Source of the DNA: Tetrahymena thermophila SB210
Taxonomy: Eukaryota > Ciliophora > Oligohymenophorea > Hymenostomatida > Tetrahymenidae
DNA length: 64,000 nt
Assembly: GCF_000189635.1 (NCBI RefSeq)
Contig: NW_002476523.1
Span: forward strand, 124,001 to 188,000
Reading direction: 5' to 3'
This document shows positions 1 through 12,006 of this stretch, one piece after another. Under the pieces are notes generated by a model, which worked only from the letters and a program-made list of their open reading frames with translations, was not told where the DNA came from and searched no databases. The first letter of the stretch is position 1. Every line of letters begins with the position of its first letter. The position numbers and the translations under genes are program-made.

Positions 1-110
1 TCTAATAAATATATATTCAAAATTTTATATAAAAATGTTCTAGCTCTGAAAATCTTAATGAAATAGATAGTAGAATTTTATCATCGATATGCAAAAGCTA
101 TTTTTATTGA
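1..110 (+). CDS. 3' end of a two-pass membrane protein paralogue (partial)
   Basis: Only the last 36 codons are in the window. The frame starts at base 3 and ends at TGA 108-110. The tail (ENLNEIDSRILSSICKSYFY) is nearly the same as the end of the intact gene at 2019-4334, which has ENLDEIDKRILSSICKSY, so this is a tandem paralogue of that gene. TAA codons in the frame are read as Gln. No function is known for the family. Confidence 0.75.
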
Positions 111-1040
111 ATCAAATAATAGCATGAAGTCTTTAATCATTTTATTTTTTTATTTTTATATCAATGTAACAAATTTTATTTTTTAAATAATAAAATCAAT
201 TTTATTCTTAATTTTTACAAATTTTACTCTAAATTGTTTATATATCTAACAGTTTAAAAAAAATTTTTAAATTAATAAAAATAATTTTATTTAATTAGTA
301 TATTAAGGTTAAAAATAAAAATGGAATGCACTAAAAAAATAATAACTATAGTAAGTATTTATGATAAATAAAAAACACAAATAAAACAATTTTAAGTGTG
401 CAAATTTTCAGTAAATTTTAATCATTAGCTATTTTTTCTTAAAATGAATGAGATATAAACTCACAAATTAATTTTATTTTAACCTTTTAGTAATTTCTCT
501 TCAGTAAAACATCTTTAAAAATTTATATGTTTATTTATATGAATTAAAAATAAAAACAACAACAATAAAAAGACAATTATTATAATATAATCATTGAATA
601 ACTAAAATTGCTTTTATAATTTTAGATATAAAATTAATTTAAATTTTGACTTTAGAGGATCTTAAAGTAGTAAGTTAACAATTAATTTTATTAAAAGGCA
701 CATAAATATTGACAATTTTTTTCATTATAAACCTATTATTTAAATTAAGAGGTAACTAACTATCTAACCAAAGAGTCAACTAAAATATTTTTTAATATAT
801 TTAGCAATATAGAAACTTTACATAATAAAAATAACATTTAAATAAATTCATTTTAATTTTACCTATAACCTAAACAAACAAGCTGAAAGCAACTTAATTT
901 AATTAAGTATATCAAGCATGCTATTAATAGAAAAAAAAGACCATATCTAACTAAATTAAAATTTAAAAAACTAAAAGACATTATAAAAAATATTTTTATT
1001 TATTTTAATGATTACTTATCTAAACCTGATTCATTTAAAA
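111..1040. other. gene-free AT-rich spacer
   Basis: About 0.9 kb of A/T runs with no open frame resembling the coding sections around it. I see no RNA gene or repeat array here. It probably holds the terminator of the left paralogue. Confidence 0.6.
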
Positions 1041-1050
1041 AAGGATTTTC

Positions 1051-1480
1051 ATGGAAGATGAGTCCTTAAAATCAAAAGATTTTTCTTTAACTAATAAAAA
1101 AATTAAAGAGTAAATAGAAAAAGATTTAAATATATTTAAGTCGATAAAGATTTATTTGATATTCTTAAATAACATGATCCTTCTAACACATGAATGATTA
1201 ATTTTGTTCCTTCTAATTGATTGGGTGTTTGTTCAGCAAATTTATTTATTATTTCTAACAAAAATAAAATACTAAAAGCTAGAAATAAGAAGGTAATTAA
1301 TTAATTAACTCCTTATTTTATTTAATCTAATAAATTTTATTTGATTTTACTCATCTTTAAATAGAACTATAGAATAATTGTCATCTAACTAGAAAAATCT
1401 TTTAAGATTAATTTGTCTAAAGAGCTGTATGTAATAGATATATATTTTATATTTATAAAAAGACATGCGCGCAAATTCAG
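1051..1480 (+). pseudogene. decayed copy of the membrane-protein C-terminus
   Basis: A stretch from 1051 encodes a segment with EQIEKDLNIFKSIKIYLIFL, the counterpart of EQIEKDLDIYSLYKDLIFL in the intact neighbour at about 3945-4005. Homology continues to the LIGC segment (about 1215-1232), but the frame is broken by an in-frame TGA after LLTHE and by small indels that shift the following part. Beyond about 1300 similarity fades. There is no matching N-terminal part upstream. It lies between two related genes, so it is most likely a third tandem copy that has degenerated. The downstream limit is approximate. Confidence 0.55.
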
Positions 1481-1967
1481 AGAGAGAGTATGAACGAAAT
1501 TGCTAAAATATTTTATTTAAAAAAGCTATCTATTATCTATATAATAAAGGAAGAAAATTATTTATTTGTTATGTAAGAAATTTATAGCATAATTTGTATT
1601 TTTTTTAAAACAGAATTGAGCTTTTAATAAGATTTTCTCTTGCTTTATCAATTAATGCATCATCCTTCTTAATTTTATTTGAATTTATAAAATGTATATT
1701 ACTAAAAAGAAAGAAAGAAATGCTGTAATTAAATTCTGTAAAATTAGAAACTTGCTATAAAATTTTTTTAATGGTAAAAATCAAGATTTGAAGATTTACT
1801 GAATAATATCTAAATCTATAAGCTTACAATATATTTGTATTAATTTTTACTAATCCCTTTCCTTAAAATAATTAAGTATAATAAATTTATTTGATTAAAT
1901 TAGATAATTTTTGTAAAAACTATAAAAAAAAGTAAAATTAATTATCATTAAGAATAAAAATAAAGAT

Positions 1968-2004
1968 ATATACACATATATATATATATATATATATATA
2001 GATA
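1968..2004. repeat. (TA)n microsatellite
   Basis: An AT dinucleotide run followed by GATA units, directly upstream of the start codon at 2019. It probably lies in the 5' leader or promoter of the downstream gene. Confidence 0.8.
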
Positions 2005-2018
2005 GATACTGATTGAAT

Positions 2019-4334
2019 ATGTTATTAACAAAATTAGATTTATTTTCTAGCTAATTTAATTTTAATGTTAGAGGTTCTAAAAGTGGAAAGGGAACAATCA
2101 GTGGCTCATTAACTTCAATTTCTATTTTTATTATCACACTTTTATATTTCATTTATTTATTTTAACAGTTTGTTAATAATTAAATAGAACCTATTTTTAG
2201 GTCTTAAACCATAATAAACAACTCAGTTGAATCAGTAGATTTTTTTTCTAATGTCTTTGCATTCAGAATGAGTTTTAGAGGTGCATAAGAATACCAATTT
2301 TAATATAGTTAAATTGAGTTATTAGCTTAATTTTAAAATGGTACAATAACCTAATAGTTCTAGATTAGTACAAATAATTGTTCAGATCCTAATTTAATTG
2401 GATATTCATGCTTAGGTGATATTATAATTGAAGATAATGAATATCAAAGTGTCTTATAATAAAAATAAGAATTATATGACAAGAAAAATAACTATAAATT
2501 AAATTAAGTCTTAATAATTATAAAAGGTTGCAATGCTTCTACTTCATCTGATTGTCCTTCTTAAGATGAAATAAATGCTTTAATGAATAAAGGAATTGTT
2601 TTTTTAAAACTACCAATTTCTTAATATAATACATCATAAAAAAGAATGGAATAATAGTTTGAAACTTTTTCATTTATAACTTCTTCTGATTAAATTAAAA
2701 CACCTTTCATAAATATATAAAATTAATTAACAATAGTAAAGGATGGTATATTTATTCAATCTGAAGAGGTTCATTAATCTCCTATTAACTATAACATTGA
2801 TAATCAAAATGTTAATAGATAGTTCTTTTCTGACGATCTAGATTAGGCTCTATATTGCTTTATAACATTGTAAATAGATTAAAAAATATAAAAAATATCT
2901 ATTTAATATCCGACTCTGCCTCAAATTATAGCTGAAGTAAATGGTTTGTTTAGCCTATTAATGGTTGTTGGCTTACTTATGAAATATGTTTCTTTAAAAT
3001 CTATGGAAAAACATTTTTTTATGATTGTTTTAAAAGATATTTACCAAGAAACATATTTATAAATGCTTAAACGCAATAATTTAAACATGCCAAAAATATT
3101 AAATTATATTAAAATAAGTAAATAAAATAGTTTAATTTAAGGTAAAAGTGGCTAGTAAGAAGTTAGAGTTTAACAAAATTTAATATTGGCAAACTAAATT
3201 AAAGAGTAAAAACCTTCGAAAATTGATACTAATTAATTTTTATAGAACTAAAATATAATCAATGACTAAGCAGACAGTCAAGAGATTAATCTAGAAAATT
3301 ATGAAAATTAATCAATTTATTAGAATTAATTTAAAGAGCGAACAGATGGAGTTTTTGGACCTAAGATAGTTAAAAATACAACTGACTAAACTGAAATTTT
3401 ACATAAAGCAAATGTTTAAACTTAATGTAAAAATGAACATGACACGTTTATAATAAGTTTTTAAGATATCAAAACTGATGAAAATTAGTTTATTACAAAA
3501 ACACATTTCTAAAACTAGCATTCAATATTTTCTTAAAGGTAAATATAAGCGATAAGAAACGAAACAATAAAAATACTCCTTTAAGATACTTAATAAGATA
3601 AAAATATTGATAAATCAAAAAAGTAAATCGATGATAATTTATCGTAACAAAAATCTTAAGCTTAAATAAAAAATATATGCGTTTTGACTTAAACAACAAA
3701 AGAATAATTTACTTAAAATTAGAAAAAATTAAATAATAAAACTCATGATAATTAAAAAGAGAATTGCAATAATTAATAAGAAGAGAACTCAAAAAAACTT
3801 GAAAAAATAATTCATTCTTTTAAGTAAGTAACTTAATTTTTTTACAAATTTTAATAAAAATAATAATATTTTTAAAAAGGATTTGTTAATAAGATAAATA
3901 CTTAAAATCAAAAGGCCTTCCTTTAATTTATAAAAATATGATTTAAGAGCAAATTGAGAAAGATTTGGATATATATTCATTATATAAAGATTTAATATTC
4001 TTAAAAAAGGCTATAGCAATACTTTTGACATAAGAACAGATAGCCTCTATCAATTTAATTGGGTGTTCTGTTGATTTTTAAAATCTGACTTAAAATATCA
4101 GTAATCATCAAACAGAAGAAGGTAATTAAGATTTATCTAAATAAACTAATTTAACTTTATTTTAATAAAAAAGGTTTAAATAATCATTTTGAGTAATCTC
4201 TTGCAATTTTAATGTCAGATGAATTGTAAACCAAGTTTATGCAAAATTTTATAGAAAGATGCTCTAATTCAGAAAATTTAGATGAAATTGATAAAAGAAT
4301 TTTATCTTCTATATGCAAAAGTTATCTAGACTGA
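2019..4334 (+). CDS. ciliate two-pass transmembrane protein, 735 aa, function unknown
   Basis: Three exons (2019-3823, 3880-4121, 4174-4334) give 735 residues plus TGA. The introns at 3824-3879 and 4122-4173 are GTAA...AAG; both are needed because the frame switches across them. A short N-terminal part with a GKGTISGSLTS segment is followed by a first hydrophobic helix near residues 35-55 (ISIFIITLLYFIYLF), an extracellular-type domain with Cys residues to about 300, and a second helix (GLFSLLMVVGLL). A long Asn/Gln/Lys-rich tail, probably cytoplasmic, follows. The topology fits the expanded ciliate family usually called only 'transmembrane protein, putative'. Paralogous pieces lie upstream (1-110 and 1051-1480). 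I do not recognise a catalytic domain. The start is the first in-frame ATG before the conserved N-terminus. Confidence 0.75.
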
Positions 4335-4471
4335 GAAGGAAAATAATTAGAATAATAATAATTTATAAAATTTGCTATCTATCTATCAATTCTTTTGTAT
4401 TTTTGATAAATAAAAATTCAAATTCTTCTTTTTATAAATTTGCATAAGCAATTTTTATATATTTTCAAATC

Positions 4472-4523
<52 letters not shown>

Positions 4524-4787
4524 TTTCAGTTTCACTTATAAGTTAAATGAGCTTAAGATTTGAGTTTTTTAGTAAAATAAGAAAGGTACCGTCTGTACTC
4601 ATGTTTAAGAGTGATTTGTATTTAAGGATGGTTTTTATTTAGGCATAAATTTTTTATTAAAATATTAACAATTTTTATAAAATAAATTAATTATATTTTA
4701 TTAAATGTTTACATTAAGATATATAGATAAATTAGTTATAGTTAATTATTTTAATATATATTATTTATATAATATTTACATATAAAC
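4335..4787. other. spacer between convergent genes
   Basis: About 450 bp between the end of the plus-strand membrane protein and the end of the minus-strand PAS gene. It must hold both 3' ends. Apart from the tetranucleotide run listed separately, nothing recognisable is seen. Confidence 0.6.
4468..4527. repeat. (TTTA)n microsatellite
   Basis: About fifteen uninterrupted TTTA units in the spacer between two convergent genes. Confidence 0.9.
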
Positions 4788-7700
4788 TCATAAAGAATAT
4801 TCTTTTTTTACATAGTTGGAAATGAAAGGATTTTCATGAATGAATTCATAAGAAAACAAACCATAGATTTATCTTGTTTCGTAGATATGATTAGCTAAGT
4901 AATTGTAATATTTATTCCACAGGATTAGAAAAGTAATTGAAGCCAATATTAATACAAAAATAAATATTCCAAGCAGATAATTAGTATACTAATCGTAGTA
5001 TCGATTAGCTTCAGATATTATAAAGTTCCCAATCATCAAAGGGACTAATCTAATGTATTGATACATTTTAATAAACTAAGCCCCATTATCTTTCTTATAA
5101 AGACTAGCCAAAGAAGATATAAAATTTTCTGTTGTTTACGAAACTTAGTACATTTGCTTAAAATCTAATAAAATGCTAATCATTGATTGTAAACCTAACA
5201 GGTATCCATTGTTCCAAATACCATTTAAAATTGTAGAGCAATCTGATAAATCAATTTAATTTTGCTCGTCTATATAAGTTGAAGAATATTTTTAAAGAGG
5301 CTGACAGATGTTATCATTCATAGTTGTTTCGACAATTTCTTAATGAAGTGCCTTATCATAAATATTGTTTTAATTTGATTCATCTTTGAGTAAAGTAATG
5401 ATTTTATTTGTAGTAGTTTATATGTATGAATAGGTATCATCCAGCTATTGATCAAGTCCATTTAAAAGATTTTAAGGACGCTGTTCGTAAGTAGCTGTTT
5501 ATCTTAAGAAATTAAATGCTAAAATAATGGGAGCTTTACCTCTAAATGAGTAAATTTGACCTAACTCATTAGAGCTATACTAAAACTTGCTGATAAAATT
5601 ATCTGTGATAACAAAATTAGTGATAGGATAGAGTGAAAAAAAGCCAAATAGCAAAGATGCTAAAAATATCAATGCAATATTCATCTTTTAAAGGTCATTT
5701 GTGGAAGAAGTTGTTCTCTTTTTCATTTAATTATTTTCTTTATTAACTACTACCTAACTTGCATGTCCTTGAAGTATATCTTAATTTATAAAATATTCGC
5801 ACTAGCTAATTCTTTCTTTGAGTAAGTTAGGCTAAAAAGTGCAAAACAGCTTCAAAATTTATTCTTTTTTGTATTGTATGTAATAATAAATTGGAATGAC
5901 CTGAAAAGCCATTAAAAATGTAAAAATCTCCAAAAGCACTATTTAAGTAATTAAAAATTAGTTCATCGTATTTATTTGATCATTCATTTCCTCCACCTAT
6001 AAGTCAGCTATATCTTAAAATGTGTGTAAGATGTCTTTTTAATTGTAATGTCTAATAATAATTTTTTAAATATTATTTTTTGGTGTTTAAAAATATTGTT
6101 TACATATAGCGAAGAAAAACTTCTGTCATTTTCTAGGAGTACATGTACAGATTTTGAGCCATAGCGACTAAACTGTAAATTTTTTTTAATACAAGAGTTG
6201 ATGAAATATTTCTCTAATTAAAAACTATTATAGATTGATATTCAGTTCTTAGATATTTACCATATAGAGTATTTTAGTCTTAATTTTCAAAATCAACCAC
6301 TGAATTTTTAAATTATTATTAAAGTACTAAAGGTTGATCTTTCACGACTAAATATTCCTAAGCAGTAAGTTTATTTTCAATAATTTAATTATTGTACATT
6401 TTAATATATTCTGTATGGGCAATAATAGAAATAAAAGAATTCATAATTTCATATCCTTTTGTATTTTAAATAATGTTCAAATTAATTAAAAAATATTAAA
6501 ATAATTAAAGCTCTTTTTTAATTTATTTATTTGTTTGTTTTTTTTAGGGAGAGTAAATAAATTTTATAATTTAAGATATTTATTTTTATGATGATTTAAA
6601 AAATAAAAAATGTAGTTCAATTAAATTTTCTTATAAAAGTATACAAAATTTTCAAAATATTTTTATTAAATAAAACAGAAAACCTATTTTTAAATATTTT
6701 TAAACTAAAAAATTTAGAAATTTAGAGATGAACTTAAAAAATGAATTTTAATTACCTTTTACTAGATTAGAATTAAGAACTTTTGTGTGTTAGAATTCAT
6801 TGTATTATAAAATATATAATACACTAACGAATATGATTAGAACACTTATTTTGAAAAATCCTGTCAGATAAAGAAGTTTCATAGTTTTGCTTTAGTGATT
6901 TCTCGACACTGCTGTTAAAAGTATAGATTTAAGTGTATGATATTCGCTCATGCCACTTGAAACAGAACTTGCTTGATTGAATTAATGGTTAGACTCTTTT
7001 TTTGTTCCAATCATAGTTTTACTTTATTTATTAGTATGCTATTATGATTTCCAAAACTCACTATTTTACTCTTAAGGAGTATTTGAAAGTGTTTGCTAGT
7101 CTTGTTTAATGCGATTATTTTTTACATTATTTATAAAAATATGTTCAATATGATTAGGAATTATTTAATTTGATAATATATTTTTTTATTCTTTGGAGTT
7201 TTATATTTCATTTAATTCTTATATTTATTAGCTATCTTGTATCGAATCTCCCTAATCACTCTTAGAGTTGAAAATATATTCGAATAAATCCGAGTGACCT
7301 ATTTGTATTTCTTCTTATTCTTAAGCTTCAAAAATTGCTTCATTTGACATCAAGCCTTTGGTTTCAAAAAGAGGAAAGTTATGCTAATGCTTAGTTGACA
7401 TTATTGGAGTACTGATCGCATTTAGATTTTAATCAAAAGATTAATCAGATTTAATATCTACATTGATATGTAATTTTTCTTGAAGGTTATTTATTAGCTT
7501 TCTGTTAGTATTTTAATACTAAGCCATAGTAATTTCATTTTGGTTAGACTCAGTAAGTTTAGTTACATTAATTGCGTCGTTGTGATTTTCATCACTACCA
7601 TTATTTTCATTATTTTATTAATTTTCTTTGTTGTTAAATATTGATTTATGTGATACAAAGCTGTGTCTTTAAATTTAGCTTTATTTTTAATGCTTTACCT

Positions 7701-10162
7701 TGGTTTTAATATCCTACGAAATATTAAAATAATTATTTTCAAAGAATATTTTTAATTTAATTTTACATTGTTTTGCGATTTATGGATTAGAAAATCTAAA
7801 GAATTCAGCATTTTTGGAGGCTGCTACTACATTAATTCATTAATGTTTGTACTATTTTGGTTTTAAAAATCTTATTCTACTTCAAAATATTATCTAATTT
7901 TTTCAATTTCTTTACTGAGACTCCTCAAATGTTCTTTAATATCTGATTTGTGTCTCATTAGCTACAATCTTTCTATTTAAACAAACCCTAAAGCAAAATT
8001 TTTGTAGGAAGTTTGAAGTTTTCCTACCCTAAAAGATATAGAGTAAAATTTGTAATCATGAGAATTCAGTCTTTGAGCTAAGCTGAAAAAATCGTTAATG
8101 CTGCTGAAAGTAGAATTATTTGAAAAAGTCATAATTTTATATGATTTTTCATTTTGTGGACTAATTAAAATTGAATTATGTTCTAAACTTAGATTCTAAT
8201 CTTTGCTCAAAAGCTACTAAAGATAAACATCTAAAATAGGCAAGACCTTAAATAAATCTAACTTTTATGATTATTTTAGAGTGTTTTCAGGAATTATTTT
8301 AGAAAAAAGCTGATAGTAAATTTTTCTAGTCATGTTACATAGCTTTCCACCAGTTGAAAAAATAATAAATTCAGAACTTTGCTATAAAGTTCAAAATAAT
8401 TAAGTAAAATAAAAAAAACAAAATAATTTAATTTACGTTATTTTAGTAGGTAAAAAAAGCACTAGCTCCGAAATCATTTGCTTAAGTTTAATCAAGCTTC
8501 AGTCTCATATTTAAAGGAATGGCAAAACCATTTTATTTAATACCAAATACTTGAAGTTATCCTGCATTTATTCCATTTAATTAACCACTTGTCACAAATT
8601 TATTCAAAATATTATCATGGATCTATTTGAGTTGATCTGGAATCAAAATATTACAATTCTAAATAAGAAATTGAATAAATAAACAATTTAACATGTGAAT
8701 TAAAACAAATAAATAAATAAATTAATAAATAATAAATAATTTGTAAACTGTAAGAGAAAGTTAATTTTAATATTGAAATTACTTTGTTTATTAATTCTGA
8801 AGGTGTATATCCAAATATTTATCTTGTTGTAAAGCTCGCATTTTTAATGATTCCTATTGGTTAAAGCAATGAAATGTAAACGACACAAGCATCTTGGGAA
8901 AATATTTGTATATTGCTATCAAAATTTCCGTATCCGTTAGCAAATTTTCTTCTCATGAGAATGGCCTTTTATTTTAATAATTAATTTTATTATTATATTT
9001 TAATCTCGAAGGATATTTGGAATTTGTTTACTTATTTTTAATAGTGATTAGGTTTTCTCTTAGAAAGGTCCAAACTTTCTGAATATATATAGGCCAGTTA
9101 CTGGCATCTTTTACTGTAAGGGTGGTAGTGATACATTTTTTTAATTGAGAGGTAGGTTTCTAGTTTAAGCTTTGAGATCTTGCAAACTTACTTATTTAAT
9201 TTAATTATATCTACATATTCTTGGCATAGAGTAAACAACATTTCTCTCAAAAATAATAAACAATTTTTCAAGTTTTTTTGTGTGGATAGAAATAGCTAGT
9301 CAAATTCAATGACCTTGTTCAATTATAGCTTCTGGTTGTATATAGTTGGATTATGAAAGAAATTGTAAAATATTTTTTCTCCATGATCATAAATAGATTA
9401 GAATATCATCTGGTCTTTAATAGACGATTGCTTTTTCTACTAATTTTCTATCTAAACCACTTCTACAAGCGCACTTGTGGGAACGTTAACTACTTCTATT
9501 AGAAATGTGAGGTAATTAAAGCACACATAATTATATTCCCTTTTCTATTTTAATAAAAAAATTATTAATTTTTTTAAATTAAAATCTAAGTAAGTCGCAA
9601 TAATTCAAGCCTTTAATTTAATTAATATTGCACATTATAAATTTCCTTATTTGTTTACTTTACAGAATTATTATCTTGATAATTTTCATTTAATTTGATA
9701 TATTTTTTTTTACTCACAAAATTAAGTAACACTAAAAAATTAAAATGTAAACTTCTTTTTCTATCTCATTAAGACTACTTTTAAGATTTAAATTATTCAA
9801 ACCCCAATTTAAAAAAATTCCTAAAAGAGCATCAGAAATTTAGGCATAAAAGTGCTAAATATCTAATCAATTAATCAAATTAAAGTTTATTTAAATATTT
9901 TTTTGAAATATACTTTTAACGATCTTGATTTTTAAACTTAATTCAGGTATTCTGAGTACATTTAAGTAAAATATAAACCTATAAATTTATCTCTGTATTT
10001 GTATCCTTGAAGTTCCTCCCAGGAGAAACCTTTTTCTCTTTACATTTATTCACAAAAGCAGTCATTTCTTGTGCAGGTATCATAGTGGTTCTCATAAATA
10101 CTTTCATAAAGGACTGATCTTTTTAAATCAGAATAGTCGTGCATATCAAGGTGTTTAACCAT
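4788..10162 (-). CDS. PAS-domain multi-membrane protein (large ciliate family); N-terminus unresolved
   Basis: Nine exons can be threaded: 9914-10162, 9718-9854, 9032-9539, 8783-8965, 8437-8658, 7767-8381, 6756-7713, 6104-6455 and 4788-6051. They total 1,496 codons with consistent phases; TGA is at 4788-4790. Order of parts: a Cys cluster (CTRNDCFC), helical segments, a PAS domain with FSQDACVVYISLL, IFGYTPSELINK and IPDQLKQIHD, and a segment ending NDFGASAFF. A hydrophilic Asn/Gln-rich linker follows, then membrane helices (FFKISVLIIFVSVLYIL; EIFTFLMAFQVIPIYYY; IALIFLASLLFGFFSLY; GIFIFVLILASITFLIL). This order fits a large Tetrahymena/Paramecium family with a PAS sensor next to membrane segments. 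Family members normally have several more N-terminal helices, so 10162 is only the first usable ATG and the gene may start further up. The 300-nt intron 6456-6755 joins what otherwise looks like two genes. Role: probable membrane sensor; ligand unknown. Confidence 0.7.
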
Positions 10163-12006
10163 AAAATAGGCTGTTCTGATATGTAAATTTATTTACTATA
10201 AACTGGAGTAAGCTAATTTTTTTAAAATGTTATGTTTAATTTAAGTTCTTGTAATTTTTCTATTATGTAACTAAAATGAAAGAAAAATTAAAGGTTTTGC
10301 TTAAATAGCTTTTATTTGTTGTGGTATTTCAAAAATACTTACCTGGTTGTTTTAGGGAAAGTGAGGAGATTCGGTGGAAAAGAAGAAATCTAGCAAGAAT
10401 ATACGAAAAGGGTACTAGAGTAAGCATAATAAAAAGCAATTGTGTGCCATTGAATATGTGGGGAAGATTATAAGAAAGACAAAAAGTAATAGAATTAAAG
10501 ATATGAAGAAACTTAAATAATAAGTTAGTCTAAATGATCAAATTATCGTAGTAAACTAATTCGTATAACTGAAGAGATATCTTACTGAGAACAAATATCA
10601 TATGAAATGCAGCGATTACATTTTAATTTATATTATTAGTGCAAGAAAAAAGAATAACTAAAATTAGATTTAGAAGTAGTTCGAGCTATTTCGAGTGTGT
10701 GTCTATTGAGGCCATATAATCTTCTAATACAAAACTGAAACTAAAATCATGCAAATTCTGCATCAAGCTAATGAAAAGGGTTAATATCAAACAATATGCA
10801 GCGAGACCCACTTCTGCAGAGCTTAAACTGCTATCAAACATAATCTTAAAACTCGCAGTATTAAAGGGAAAGTAAAAAATATAAACATAAATCTTAAGAA
10901 TGAAGCTATTAATGACATCAGAAAACTTCGCAAAATTCGTGTCTATTAGCTAATATTTGAATAAGAAAAATCTAAGCACTTAATTTATTATAATATAAGT
11001 GTTTAATGAGGTAGCAAATATTATAAAGGCATATAAAATTTGGTGTTCAGAGCATTTGCTGAATATGCTATTAAGCAAAGGATAAATCCTAAAATAGTGA
11101 GTAATTTAGGCATAATTATTTACTGCTGAAACATCTTATGTTTAACTTATATTATTTGTCTCTAAGAAATCCAGAAGATTGCTAGTCAACTATATAGATA
11201 TAGACTAAACATTGCTGATAATTATCAATAGCAAGGATAAAATTTATCCTCTTAAATATATTGTTTGCTAACGACTAAAATGCTAGATGTAATATTATTT
11301 TAAATCTTATTTTAAGTTCTTCATTTGTTTGTAGCTTTAGAAAATTAATAATATTTATCCTTCTCTGTAATTTCTTTAGATTGTTATTTTTTTGGATCAC
11401 AATGTTTTATGTTCTTTTGTAGCCTCTATTTTCTTTATAATTCAGCTACTAATTGAATAATTACAAATTTAATTTTTCTTTTTCAATTTAAAATAAATTC
11501 TGAAATTGGCTTTAAGGAAGTACCAAGTAAATTCTTATTTCAGTAAATCAAAATAGACTTTTTTTTTAATTTCAGAATTCCGTTCAAATCAAATTTCTTA
11601 AAAAATTTGTGATCTAAAATCAATCGAGAAAAACTCATTGAATTCCAGAAGAAATTTTACTTGTTTAAATAGAAGGTTATTTCAAAACTTTCAAATCAAT
11701 ACATGCACAAACATTTGACTGTATTTAAATTAAATCGTATTTTAAAAGAAGCTTTTTACTTTTATCAAATGCATATAATTAATTAAAACTTTTAACAAAG
11801 ATCTATTTGATATGACAGATTGAATATATTTTCACTATTCAATCATTCATTTAATTTATTCAAAAAATACATATTTACAAATATAATTAAAGAAAATAGA
11901 CAAATAATAAATAAATGCAAATATGATAATATTAATTATGTAAAACCATTAAATATATTTTTGATTACTTGTTTTCTAATCATTTTTTATATGTATTGTG
12001 ATTTAT
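10163..12006. other. spacer with an unassigned, less AT-rich stretch at 10.37-11.03 kb
   Basis: Between about 10370 and 11030 the sequence is less AT-rich and several TGA-free stretches of 60-110 codons exist on the plus strand in different frames, rich in Lys and Arg (for example a KTRSIKGKVKNIN segment near 10850). No start, splice pattern or known family could be fixed. It could be a broken transposon gene or an upstream exon region of the PAS gene on the other strand. From 11030 to 12006 I see only AT-rich sequence. Confidence 0.35.
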
